From the NCBI GenBank assembly GCA_020636195.1, contig JACJYH010000003.1, forward strand, positions 186,001-250,000: 64,000 bases of DNA. The letters are read 5' to 3'. Positions 17,614 through 25,979 of the stretch are shown here, piece by piece. Position 1 is the first letter of the stretch. Each line of letters opens with the position of its first letter. This stretch comes from Lewinellaceae bacterium (lineage in GTDB: Bacteria; Bacteroidota; Bacteroidia; Chitinophagales; Saprospiraceae). A program made the position numbers and the translations under genes. A model generated the notes under the pieces. That model ran no database searches. It was not told where the DNA came from and was given only the letters and a program-made list of their open reading frames with translations.

Positions 17614-18366
17614 ATGGCAAAATTGAATAGTTTGTTTAAGTTCGAGGGCACATTGGAAGATGTGACGGCTTACAAGAGAAAAGGTACCATTTTCTTGAGA
17701 AAGAAAGGAGGAGTCAGTAAGGATCGTATTATGAGTGATCCAAAATTCGCAAGAGTTAGAGAAAACAATGCAGAATTTGGAGAAACCAGAAAATCTGTAA
17801 AGGTTGTTCGAGATGCATTTAGTATGGTTTCAAAAATCGTAAAAGTTGGTGAGTTCTCACCAAAACTAATGAGATCGTTTACTCAAATCAAAAACATGGA
17901 CACAACTTCAGTCAGAGGTGAGAGGAAAGTTGCCATTGGCATCGCAACGGCTGAGGCAAAAAGAAAATTGATTGGTGTAGAATTTGGCGAGAGCTCCTCG
18001 TTGTTTTCTACATTATCCAAACAGCTTTCCGTTGACCCAAACAACGGAAGTATCACTATTACCGACCTCATCCCAAAAGATGAAGTCAATGCCGCAGCGG
18101 GTTCCAACAAAGTAGGTTTTCAGGCAGTTTGGGCGAGAATCCACTTTGATGACAAGACGTATAACACCGTAATGAGCAATGAAGTCAGGGTATCTTTAGA
18201 CCCAACGCCAACGACAGTGACGTTGACATTTGCCGCTCCACCTGCCGGAACTGGTGGTGCACTGATCTTAGTTTTGTCCATTTATTTCTTGCAAATGATC
18301 AATGGTCAAGACTATCTCCTTCAGAACAATACTTTCAATGCAGCAGCTATCATCCAAGTGGTTTAA
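17614..18366 (+). CDS. Conserved Bacteroidota protein of unknown function (MAKLNSLFKFEGTL type)
   Basis: The start at 17614 is chosen because the promoter lies upstream at 17553-17583; an earlier in-frame codon would fall inside it. The protein is 250 residues. The N-terminal half is basic, with the characteristic order LEGT/FEGTL, then YKRKGTIFLRKKGGVSKDRI, then PKFARVRENNAEFG, then SVRGER. I recall this order from multi-copy hypothetical proteins of Bacteroidota, in the style of DUF6266-like families. The C-terminal half is beta-rich and hydrophobic near GGALILVLSIYFLQ. There is no catalytic motif. A solitary gene with its own promoter and terminator, preceded by repeat tracts, suggests an independent, possibly mobile unit. 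The function is not known. Confidence 0.8.
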   Translation: MAKLNSLFKFEGTLEDVTAYKRKGTIFLRKKGGVSKDRIMSDPKFARVRENNAEFGETRKSVKVVRDAFSMVSKIVKVGEFSPKLMRSFTQIKNMDTTSVRGERKVAIGIATAEAKRKLIGVEFGESSSLFSTLSKQLSVDPNNGSITITDLIPKDEVNAAAGSNKVGFQAVWARIHFDDKTYNTVMSNEVRVSLDPTPTTVTLTFAAPPAGTGGALILVLSIYFLQMINGQDYLLQNNTFNAAAIIQVV

Positions 18367-18500
18367 GCATGGGAATGGAAGTTGCATTTGTATGTCAGTA
18401 AAATAAGGCGCTGACAACGAGTACTTTATTCAGCAATAATGAGGAGGTACATAAAACCATTAAACTGCCTAGAGAAGATGAATTATATAATTCGGTTTTG

Positions 18501-18534
18501 CGCCTCGCTGCTGTGAAGTGTCGAGGCGTTTTTT
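18501..18534 (+). terminator. Intrinsic terminator
   Basis: The stem CGCCTCG/CGAGGCG with a 14-base loop is followed by TTTTTT. It lies 135 bases after the stop of the 17614 gene. The interval has no gene. Confidence 0.85.
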
Positions 18535-18776
18535 CAGTTCTTCAATAACTATTCACACTCACATGTCTTCTTTAAAAAACAAAATAATGCTGCATTTCAG
18601 ATATTGTCAACCTTAAAATCAAGAAACAATATGGAAACATGTAAAATTGCGACATAAGAAATGATTTTGCCATAATATCGAAGAATTTTGGAAAAATGAA
18701 TTGCAAATGATTTTCACTTTCCTATTTATTCAGATGCAAATAAAATGTTGTAATTAAATTACAGTTATCTTGAAAT

Positions 18777-20255
18777 TTATGCCTTCTTGCTATAATTTGG
18801 TGATTCTTTGGTGATCGTGATATTGTGAGGGTGGCTTTCAATGATGCCGGCACCTGTCATTCTAATGAGTTTAGATTTCTTCAAGGCTTCAACAGTATGT
18901 GCCCCGCAGTATCCCATGCTGGCTTTCAATCCACCCATGTATTGTACCATTACTTCTGAAACTGTTCCCTTATATGGTACTCTACCCTCGATGCCTTCGG
19001 GAACTAATTTTTTAACGTCATCTTCTACATCTTGAAAATATCTATCTTTACTACCAATTTGCATAGCACCTAGTGATCCCATGCCACGATACACTTTGAA
19101 TTTTCTACCTTCAAACAATATAGTCTCACCCGGCGCTTCCTCCGTACCTGCAAATAGTGATCCCGCCATTATGGTATTTGCGCCTGCCGCCAAAGCTTTT
19201 GCTATATCGCCAGTGTATTTTATTCCACCATCAGCTATAATTGGAATTCCGCTGTTTTTTAAGCCTGCAAATGCATTTTGAATCGCATATAATTGAGGTA
19301 CACCTACGCCTGTAACAACTCGTGTGGTACAAATACTTCCAGGCCCTACACCTACTTTCACTGCATTTACACCTGCATTTTTTAAAGCAACAGCACCTTC
19401 GGCAGTAGCCACATTGCCCCCAACAATTTGCAAATTAGGAAATGATTTTCTTATCTCTCCGATCATGTCCAAAACTCCTTTGGAATGCCCATGTGCTGTA
19501 TCCACACATATCACATCTACACCCATATGTACTAATGCATTTATTCTGTCGAAAGTATCTGCTGTGACCCCAACTGCTGCACCCACAAGAAGTCTTCCAT
19601 GTAAATCTTTTGAAGCATAAGGAAAATTCTCAAGCTTCATGATATCCTTATAGGTAATCAACCCAACAAGGAGATGATGATCATCAATAACCGGTAGTTT
19701 TTCGATTTTATATTTTTGCAATATTTCCTTCGCCTGTAATAGTCCTGTTCCCTTCGGTGCAGTTACCAATTTATCTTTTGTCATAATCTCTGCAACAGGG
19801 CGATCTCCGTCTGTTTCAAACCTTAAGTCTCGATTTGTAAGGATACCCACCAATTTACCTTGACTATTGATAACCGGAATTCCACCAATCTTATTGATCT
19901 GCATTAATGAAAGAGCATCCTTTACTTTTGCATCCTCCGTCAGCGTTACTGGGTCCAGTATCATTCCGGATTCGGATCGCTTGACGTTCCGTACCTGAGC
20001 AGCTTGATCGTCAATGGACATATTTTTGTGAATGATACCTATGCCACCTTCTCTAGCCATGGCTATTGCAAGCTTATACTCTGTCACTGTATCCATGGCA
20101 GCAGAAACTATAGGTGAATTGATTTTTATATCCGTGGTAAGTTGACTAGAAGTATCAACTTCTCTGGGTAAAACGTCTGAAAAAGCGGGTACTAAAAGTA
20201 CGTCATCGAAGGTCAAAGCCTCTTCTACAAATGTGGGGTGATTATGTCGTTCCAT
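18777..20255 (-). CDS. guaB: Inosine-5'-monophosphate dehydrogenase
   Basis: It converts IMP to XMP with NAD+, the first committed step of GMP synthesis. The start is set at MERHNHPTFV (20255), since the family begins at the FVEEALTFDDVLL block and the upstream extension has no family character. The protein is 492 residues. There is a barrel strand at residues 14-22, two CBS domains (about 99-212), VICVDTAHGHS (about 248-258), NVATAEGAVAL, the catalytic loop GPGSICTTRVVTG with Cys near 309, IIADGGIKYTGDI, and the flap EGIEGRVPYKG. A -7 box lies only three bases ahead of the ATG. The gene is monocistronic. The length is normal. Confidence 0.98.
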   Translation of the reverse strand: MERHNHPTFVEEALTFDDVLLVPAFSDVLPREVDTSSQLTTDIKINSPIVSAAMDTVTEYKLAIAMAREGGIGIIHKNMSIDDQAAQVRNVKRSESGMILDPVTLTEDAKVKDALSLMQINKIGGIPVINSQGKLVGILTNRDLRFETDGDRPVAEIMTKDKLVTAPKGTGLLQAKEILQKYKIEKLPVIDDHHLLVGLITYKDIMKLENFPYASKDLHGRLLVGAAVGVTADTFDRINALVHMGVDVICVDTAHGHSKGVLDMIGEIRKSFPNLQIVGGNVATAEGAVALKNAGVNAVKVGVGPGSICTTRVVTGVGVPQLYAIQNAFAGLKNSGIPIIADGGIKYTGDIAKALAAGANTIMAGSLFAGTEEAPGETILFEGRKFKVYRGMGSLGAMQIGSKDRYFQDVEDDVKKLVPEGIEGRVPYKGTVSEVMVQYMGGLKASMGYCGAHTVEALKKSKLIRMTGAGIIESHPHNITITKESPNYSKKA

Positions 20256-20258
20256 GTG

Positions 20259-20266
20259 CAAAGATA
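20259..20266 (-). promoter_or_regulatory. -7 box TATCTTTG immediately before guaB start
   Basis: On the minus strand it reads TATCTTTG-CAC-ATG. A transcript from this box would start at or within a few bases of the ATG, so the guaB mRNA may be leaderless. No TTG -33 box was seen. Confidence 0.5.
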
Positions 20267-20377
20267 CGATTTTTAGTTTTTTATAATGTAGCATTCGTCG
20301 TTTTTTATTTTTTAAGTCCAGTTTGATGATTGCTCAAGGAACAAATCTTAAAATTAAACGTTCATTGAGAATATTTT

Positions 20378-22009
20378 ATGCGTACATTTCACATACTATT
20401 ACTTTTTTCGTCATTAAGTTCAATTTTCCTATTGGGAAACTGTGCAAAAATACAAAGTCCCAAAGGAGGGCCAAAAGATGTTTTACCACCAAAACTGGAT
20501 ACTGCACTTTCTTCTCCATTTGCAAAAACAAACTTTTCACCCCGTGAACTGGTATTCTATTTTGATGAATACGTGGAGGTAAAAAATGCCTATAAAGAAG
20601 TATTTATTTCACCATCTGTAGTGTACAATCCTCAAATAATCAGCAGAGGAAAGAAAGTAAAATTAAAATTGGATAAAAGAGAAGTTTTAAAGGAAAATGC
20701 AACTTACAATATCAATTTCGGAAATTCCATAGTTGATTTTCATGAAGGAAACATACTCAAGAATTTTACCTATTTTTTTTCTACAGGAGACAAAATAGAT
20801 AGCTTGGAAATTACAGGCAAAGTTGTGAACGCTCTCACTAATGAACCTGAAAAAAATTTTATTATCGGCTTGTATAGAATTGGTTCGGATACAATTATCT
20901 CTACTGAAAAACCCATTTATTTGGCTCGACTGACAGAAGAAGGCAAGTTTCAATTTAGATACATTGCAGCTGGTGATTACTCGCTTGTAGCAATAAATGA
21001 CAAAAACCTAAATTTCAAGTACGATAAACCTTCTGAAGAAATCGCTTTTGCAGAAACTGATGTGAACTTGCCGGATTCTACAACTTTTTTTACGCTTACA
21101 TCAAGCTTTCCTAACCAAGAGCCCAAAATTATTTCTAAACAAATCAATACATTCGGCAAAGCTACCTTTATTTTCAATCAAATTCCGGATACTTTGTTGG
21201 TGGATTCTAATCTTGGCTCGCCATTATTTTCTGAAAAAGCAAAGGATTCAGTACATATATATTATAGTACAGAATTAGATTCTTTCAAAATTTTTGTTCA
21301 TCAAGATACATTTAATATCAGACCGAAAAACAAGGAAGCATTTTTGAAAAAGCATAAACTGGAGATTTCAAAGGTCAAGCAATCTGATTTGCTGGTGACA
21401 GATACATTTAAGATTTTAATGAATGCTCCATTTACCGTAATAGATAGCAATAAAATAAAATTGAAAGATTCACTGAGATGGATCAGCGAATTCGATTACA
21501 ACGTGTCAGGACGAACATTACAAGTGGTATATCCATGGAAATCCGGAAGAAATTATTCCTTGAAAATCGACAGCGCTGCTATTAGAGATATTTATGGCTC
21601 GACCAATGACACCCTAAAGGCTCAATGCGTGATTCTTGCTCCAAAAGATTTATGCCAGTATGAACTAACAGTGAAAGATCTCGATGAAAAAAGCCATTAT
21701 ACGATACATGTTTTAAAAAGGGACGGAAGCAATTTTGCAACTGCGACGGTTCAAAATGATTCTACCTATACATTTCATTTCAAAGGTATTCGGCCTGATC
21801 AATATGATGTAGAAATTTTCGAAGATAGGAACTTGAACAATAAATGGGATCCGGGAGATTACTTCTTAAAACGCCAACCGGAAACATATAAGAGATTCAA
21901 GGGAGAGAAACTCAGAGCTGACAAAGATTCAGAAAAAATTATCTCATGGAAAGAAGCTCCAAACATAGATACTAAAACAAATACTCAAAAAATTAATTTT
22001 TCCAAATGA
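20378..22009 (+). CDS. Ig-like domain outer-membrane lipoprotein (Big_5/SbsA type)
   Basis: The 543-residue protein has a lipoprotein signal (lipobox LGNC, Cys near residue 22), followed by KIQSPKGGPKDVLPPKLD. That motif is typical of the Bacteroidota Ig-like lipoprotein family. The next block, FSPRELVFYFDEYVEVKNAYKEVFISP, is the start of a bacterial Ig-like domain (about residues 45-135). The rest is beta-rich, with a carboxypeptidase-regulatory-like segment (ITGKVVNALTNEPEKN). A late motif, FEDRNLNNKWDPGDY, resembles a Ca-binding DxNxxxxWDxGD loop. The gene overlaps lptB by four bases and is probably in one operon with it. The function is unknown; an envelope role is inferred. Confidence 0.88.
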   Translation: MRTFHILLLFSSLSSIFLLGNCAKIQSPKGGPKDVLPPKLDTALSSPFAKTNFSPRELVFYFDEYVEVKNAYKEVFISPSVVYNPQIISRGKKVKLKLDKREVLKENATYNINFGNSIVDFHEGNILKNFTYFFSTGDKIDSLEITGKVVNALTNEPEKNFIIGLYRIGSDTIISTEKPIYLARLTEEGKFQFRYIAAGDYSLVAINDKNLNFKYDKPSEEIAFAETDVNLPDSTTFFTLTSSFPNQEPKIISKQINTFGKATFIFNQIPDTLLVDSNLGSPLFSEKAKDSVHIYYSTELDSFKIFVHQDTFNIRPKNKEAFLKKHKLEISKVKQSDLLVTDTFKILMNAPFTVIDSNKIKLKDSLRWISEFDYNVSGRTLQVVYPWKSGRNYSLKIDSAAIRDIYGSTNDTLKAQCVILAPKDLCQYELTVKDLDEKSHYTIHVLKRDGSNFATATVQNDSTYTFHFKGIRPDQYDVEIFEDRNLNNKWDPGDYFLKRQPETYKRFKGEKLRADKDSEKIISWKEAPNIDTKTNTQKINFSK

Positions 22010-22755
22010 TATTAAAAGCTGAAAATCTTATAAAAACATATGGAAATAGGACAGTTGTAAAATCAGTTTCTATTGATGTAAAACAAGGGGAAATTGTAGG
22101 TTTGATGGGACCAAATGGTGCCGGCAAAACGACCACATTTTACATGATGGTTGGCTTCATACAGCCGGACAAAGGACATGTTTTTTTGGACTCATCGGAA
22201 GTTACCCAAGCTCCAATGTACAAAAGGGCTCAAAAAGGCATAGGATATCTGCCACAAGAACCTAGTGTTTTCAGGAAACTATCAGTGGAAAACAACATCA
22301 AAGCGGTACTAGAAATGACAGCTTTGAGTAAAGAGGAGCAGCGTGATACCTTGGAGTCGTTGATTGAGGAATTCAGATTACAGAAAGTAAGAAAAAATAT
22401 TGGTGATTCTCTTTCAGGTGGCGAAAGAAGACGCACGGAAATAGCTCGTTCATTGGCTTCGTCCCCAAAATTTATACTTTTGGATGAGCCATTTGCAGGT
22501 ATTGATCCTATAGCAGTTGAAGATATTCAATACATTGTAGCCAAGCTAAAAACTAAGAATATAGGCATTTTGATTACTGATCACAATGTTCAGGAGACTT
22601 TGTCCATTACGGATAGAGCGTATCTGATGTTTGAAGGTGATATTTTGAAGGCGGGTACAGCTGAGGATTTGGCCAATGATGAAATTGTCAGAAAAGTATA
22701 TTTAGGTAAGCATTTTGAACTGAAAAGAAAAAATCTTATTGAATCTCATGAATAG
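22006..22755 (+). CDS. lptB: LPS export ABC transporter ATP-binding protein
   Basis: LptB powers extraction of lipopolysaccharide from the inner membrane with LptFG and LptC. The 249-residue protein has Walker A GPNGAGKTT (about 35-43), the Q-loop region GIGYLPQEPSVFRKLSV typical of LptB, signature SLSGGERRRTEIARSL, Walker B FILLDEPFAGIDPIAV, and switch His in LITDHNVQETL. The SLSGGERRR and DPIAVEDIQ features separate LptB from other ABC ATPases. ATGA overlap with the upstream lipoprotein gene and an 8-base overlap with the downstream gene show a compact operon. No permease gene is nearby, as is usual in Bacteroidota. Confidence 0.96.
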   Translation: MILKAENLIKTYGNRTVVKSVSIDVKQGEIVGLMGPNGAGKTTTFYMMVGFIQPDKGHVFLDSSEVTQAPMYKRAQKGIGYLPQEPSVFRKLSVENNIKAVLEMTALSKEEQRDTLESLIEEFRLQKVRKNIGDSLSGGERRRTEIARSLASSPKFILLDEPFAGIDPIAVEDIQYIVAKLKTKNIGILITDHNVQETLSITDRAYLMFEGDILKAGTAEDLANDEIVRKVYLGKHFELKRKNLIESHE

Positions 22756-23005
22756 ATATACATTACTTTTTAGTATCTATCTAACATTGGTTGCATGTGG
22801 ACCATCATCGGATGAATTATCCCCTGAAGAAAAATATACCTTAGATACAATTTTTCAAAGAAATCAGGCTAAATTCAAACATACAGCTGACTCTCTGTGC
22901 ACTATACATAGAGATAGTATATATAAGTTAGTTGTAGATTCATTGAAAGCAGAGTACAAAGAAGAGATCAACAGTCTAATGGGTAAAACAGAAGAAGGGA
23001 AATAA
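22748..23005 (+). CDS. Small lipoprotein
   Basis: The start at 22748 (MNRYTLLFSIY) is preferred over a TTG nine bases upstream. The protein is 85 residues with lipobox LVAC (Cys near 17). The remainder is charged and likely helical, containing KFKHTADSLCTIHRDSIYKLVVDSLKAEYKEEI. It overlaps lptB by eight bases, and its stop codon overlaps the ATG of the next gene. Its shape resembles the next gene's product, so the two may be diverged duplicates. The function is unknown. Confidence 0.75.
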   Translation: MNRYTLLFSIYLTLVACGPSSDELSPEEKYTLDTIFQRNQAKFKHTADSLCTIHRDSIYKLVVDSLKAEYKEEINSLMGKTEEGK

Positions 23006-23325
23006 TGCAAAAAATACTCTACATTTTTACTATCTTATGTTTTCTTGGATGTGGAGAGACTCCATTGAATATTTCAAATACAAAAATTGCCAATGCATTG
23101 AATCTGCGAAAAGAAGAATTTATACATTCACAGCTAAAAATATGCAAAGCCAACATCAATTCAGAAGCTCAAAAATATGTAGATTCACTCGTTTCTGCCG
23201 AATTTCTATTGGTACTTTCGGATTCTGTATTTTTTCCTGATCGCCCTATCAGGGAAACTCCCTTTGTTCCGGTAGTTGTCCCTGACACCATCCGTGCCAA
23301 CCCGATTTTCCCTATATCTAACTAG
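23005..23325 (+). CDS. Small lipoprotein
   Basis: The 106-residue protein has lipobox FLGC (Cys near 16). The middle is helical, with KICKANINSEAQKYVDSLVSAEF resembling the DSL...VDSL segment of the preceding lipoprotein. The Pro-rich tail contains RPIRETPFVPVVVPD. It is the last gene of the 20378-23325 operon and is convergent with serA, overlapping it by four bases. The function is unknown. Confidence 0.75.
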   Translation: MQKILYIFTILCFLGCGETPLNISNTKIANALNLRKEEFIHSQLKICKANINSEAQKYVDSLVSAEFLLVLSDSVFFPDRPIRETPFVPVVVPDTIRANPIFPISN

Positions 23326-24269
23326 GAATTTTTAAGCGATTCAATTATCTTTTGCGCTAATTCTATACCTACTTTATTTTGCGCTTCTTCAGTGGAAGCA
23401 CCTATATGAGGTGTCAAAGAAATTTTATCATGTGACAATATTTGTGCATCAGGACTCGGTTCTCCAACAAAAACATCCAATCCTACGCCTCTCAATTTAC
23501 CCGATTCCAACCCATCTAATATCGCTTCTTCATTGATGACGCCTCCCCTGCTTGTGTTGATCAAAATCACACCGTCCTTCATCATTTCTATTTCCTTTTT
23601 GCCAATGATGGGCTCTTTGACAGATGGAATGTGAACACTGATAAAATCAGATGATGTAAGCACAGTATCAATGTCTGTAGTTACAACAGTTGTAGTGAGT
23701 CCAAGATGCTTAGGCCCGATTTTGATAGTTGCTTCCTTTACAAATGGATCAGTGGCTATAACGTTCATACCCAATCCAAAAGCACAAGAAGCTAATTCTT
23801 GTCCAATACGTCCCAACCCAATTAGTCCAATAGTTTTTCCTTCTAATTCGGTTCCATTTGAATATGCTTTCTTCAATTTTGCAAAATCAGCAGAGCCTCG
23901 GAGACTCATTGCTCTATTGGACATATGCAAATTGCGAGCTATTGACATTAAATGTGCTATTGCCAACTCTGCGACAGAGCGAGAAGAAGCAGCAGGTGTG
24001 TTGACTACTTTTATGCCTTTTGAATGGGCATAATCCACGTCAATATTGTCTAGTCCAACACCTCCTCTTCCAATTACTTTCAAGTTGGGAGCGTTGTCAA
24101 TTAAATTTTGTCTTACCTTAGTAGCACTTCTCACACAGATACCATCATATTCATTGAGTCGTGTAGAAAGATCGTCTTGAGTTATAGTGTTCATATCTAC
24201 ATCAATACCGGCTTCTTCCATCAATTTTTTTCCAATTTCTTCGATACCATCATTCACTAATACTTTCAT
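23322..24269 (-). CDS. serA: D-3-phosphoglycerate dehydrogenase (short form)
   Basis: It oxidises 3-phosphoglycerate with NAD+, the first step of serine synthesis. The start at 24269 (MKVLVNDGI) is supported by a -7 box at 24305-24312 that overlaps the only upstream alternative ATG. The 315-residue protein has GRGGVGLDNID (about 68-78), the Rossmann loop GLGRIG (151-156), catalytic Arg in INTSRGGV (about 242), Glu in DVFVGEP (about 271) and His in TPHIGAST (about 289). It ends without the ACT regulatory domain, so it is the short class, probably not feedback-inhibited by serine through ACT. Related 2-hydroxyacid dehydrogenases are possible but less likely. Confidence 0.9.
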   Translation of the reverse strand: MKVLVNDGIEEIGKKLMEEAGIDVDMNTITQDDLSTRLNEYDGICVRSATKVRQNLIDNAPNLKVIGRGGVGLDNIDVDYAHSKGIKVVNTPAASSRSVAELAIAHLMSIARNLHMSNRAMSLRGSADFAKLKKAYSNGTELEGKTIGLIGLGRIGQELASCAFGLGMNVIATDPFVKEATIKIGPKHLGLTTTVVTTDIDTVLTSSDFISVHIPSVKEPIIGKKEIEMMKDGVILINTSRGGVINEEAILDGLESGKLRGVGLDVFVGEPSPDAQILSHDKISLTPHIGASTEEAQNKVGIELAQKIIESLKNS

Positions 24270-24304
24270 AAAATATATTATTTTTATCTTGTTATTTGTA
24301 AAAT

Positions 24305-24312
24305 GCAAAGGT
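24305..24312 (-). promoter_or_regulatory. -7 box TACCTTTG upstream of serA
   Basis: The minus-strand TACCTTTG matches TAnnTTTG and lies 35 bases before the serA ATG. It excludes an ATG at 24306-24308 as the start codon. Confidence 0.6.
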
Positions 24313-24457
24313 AATGGATAAATTACAATCTAGAAGGTCTTATGTGTAGCTTATAAATTAATTAACGTTGCACTACGAAAAACCAACAATTTATATACTT
24401 TTCAAGCTATTCGTAATCCAAAATTTATAGATAAATTCTTATTCAGGAAAATAAAAA

Positions 24458-24481
24458 AAGCTCTCTGCTTTCAGAGAGCTT
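24458..24481 (-). terminator. Strong intrinsic terminator facing serA
   Basis: The perfect 10-bp arms AAGCTCTCTG/CAGAGAGCTT with a 4-base loop are followed on the minus strand by seven T. No minus-strand gene lies upstream within 300 bases. It may end an unseen small RNA or act as an attenuator ahead of serA. The flanking 24313-24780 region holds no ORF. Confidence 0.75.
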
Positions 24482-24737
24482 CATTTTCGCTAAAGTTTTT
24501 TCAATTCATTAAGAAAAGAATATCAATCTTTTGAAGCAAGCGCTTCTGTCAATATAGAGTAGATTTGATGCCAAAACGCTGCTTGGAGGTCTGAATTATT
24601 TTATAATTTTATTTTCATTATATTTTATTAATTATTTATCTGTTTTTTATATATTATTTTAAATAAATATATTTAAATATTCTGACATCTGTGTCGTTAA
24701 TTTAAGGTTAATCTCTACTAAAAACAAACAGTTTTCT

Positions 24738-24745
24738 TATATTTG
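24738..24745 (+). promoter_or_regulatory. -7 box TATATTTG upstream of OmpA-family gene
   Basis: It matches TAnnTTTG exactly, 35 bases before the start codon. No clear -33 box was seen. Confidence 0.5.
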
Positions 24746-24780
24746 TTCGTTTTTAGGTATCAAATCAATCCACATTTCAT

Positions 24781-25956
24781 TTGAATAACTTGAGGTTTAT
24801 TTTTCTTTTTATCGTATTCCTTTATAGTATATTGGCCGTAGGCCAAGACACTATTCGTCTAAAGAACCCAAGTTTTGAAGATATCCCTAGAAGGGGAACT
24901 CCCGGCTACACTCAATTGTCGGGTTGGACAGATTGCACCTTATATAAATTTACTGGAGAATCACCTGTGGATATCCATCCTGGCAAATTTTGGAACAACA
25001 ATCTCCCCGCTTCAGACAAGAAAACTTATTTGGGTATGGTAGTTCGTGATAATTACACATGGGAAAGTGTCACACAATTGCTTGAAAAACCCCTTCAAGC
25101 TGGTAAATGTTATACCTTATCCTTGAATTTAGCAAAATCAAATATATACATTAGTTATTCTCATATAACTCAAAAGGAAGCAAATTACAATACTCCCATT
25201 GTACTAAGAATATATGGGAGCAATTATCCTTGTCATGAAACCGTATTACTGGCTGAAAGTGATCCCGTCAAAAATGAAAGTTGGCAAATATATTCATTTG
25301 ATTTTATGCCAAAATCTGATCTTAACTACATCACTTTCCAAGCATTTTACAAAGTACCTATAATGGTGCCTTATAATGGAAACATATTGGTGGATGGCTG
25401 TGGGTACATACTTCAAAAAGCTTGTCCCGGGGAACCGCCTTTGGCAGTTGCTAAGCCAAAGCTTCCACCACATAAATCAAGACCAAATAAGAAAGTCGAT
25501 CCACCAAAAACCCAAAAACCTATAGCAGATGTTCCTTCGAAAAATGTGAATAAACCATACAATCCAAAGATTTTAAAAGAACTGAACAGGAACAATCTAA
25601 AGAAAGGTCAGATTATAGAAATCAAAAATCTCCTGTTCAAGGCTGACACATTTACGATTGAAAAAGCATCTTACCCGATTTTGGAAGATGTTTACCAATT
25701 TTTATTGCATAACCCTGATGTCATCGTTGAAGTTGGCGGTCACACCAATAACATACCATCTGAAGATTATTGCAATGCTCTGAGTACAGCAAGGGCAAAA
25801 GCTGTCACCGAATACTTGATACAAAAAGGCGTAAATCCGGCCAAAATCCAATTCAAAGGGTATGGAAAATCAAAACCGATTGCAGATAACAAAACAGCTT
25901 CAGGAAGACTCAAAAATCAGCGTGTAGAATTGAAAATATTAAGCATTGATTCGTGA
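24781..25956 (+). CDS. OmpA-family outer membrane protein (TTG start)
   Basis: There is no ATG in frame between the promoter and the signal peptide, so the start is TTG at 24781 (or 24790). The signal peptide (RFIFLFIVFLYSILAVGQ) confirms the frame. Residues about 25-210 form a secreted domain (PSFEDIPRRGTPGYTQLSGW, then LLEKPLQAGKCYTLSLNL) resembling carbohydrate-binding-type modules. A Pro/Lys-rich linker (about 215-260) follows. The C-terminal domain is OmpA-like peptidoglycan binding: VEVGGHTNNIPSEDYCNALS, then ARAKAVTEYLIQKGV, then FKGYGKSKPIADN and NQRVELKI. It probably ties the outer membrane or a surface complex to the cell wall. The gene is monocistronic. Confidence 0.9.
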   Translation: MNNLRFIFLFIVFLYSILAVGQDTIRLKNPSFEDIPRRGTPGYTQLSGWTDCTLYKFTGESPVDIHPGKFWNNNLPASDKKTYLGMVVRDNYTWESVTQLLEKPLQAGKCYTLSLNLAKSNIYISYSHITQKEANYNTPIVLRIYGSNYPCHETVLLAESDPVKNESWQIYSFDFMPKSDLNYITFQAFYKVPIMVPYNGNILVDGCGYILQKACPGEPPLAVAKPKLPPHKSRPNKKVDPPKTQKPIADVPSKNVNKPYNPKILKELNRNNLKKGQIIEIKNLLFKADTFTIEKASYPILEDVYQFLLHNPDVIVEVGGHTNNIPSEDYCNALSTARAKAVTEYLIQKGVNPAKIQFKGYGKSKPIADNKTASGRLKNQRVELKILSIDS

Positions 25957-25979
25957 TGGATTGAACAGCATTTCTTGAA

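Noticed and set aside
18440..18517. 25-codon frame after the 17614 gene
   Set aside because: It runs into the terminator stem and has no supporting feature.
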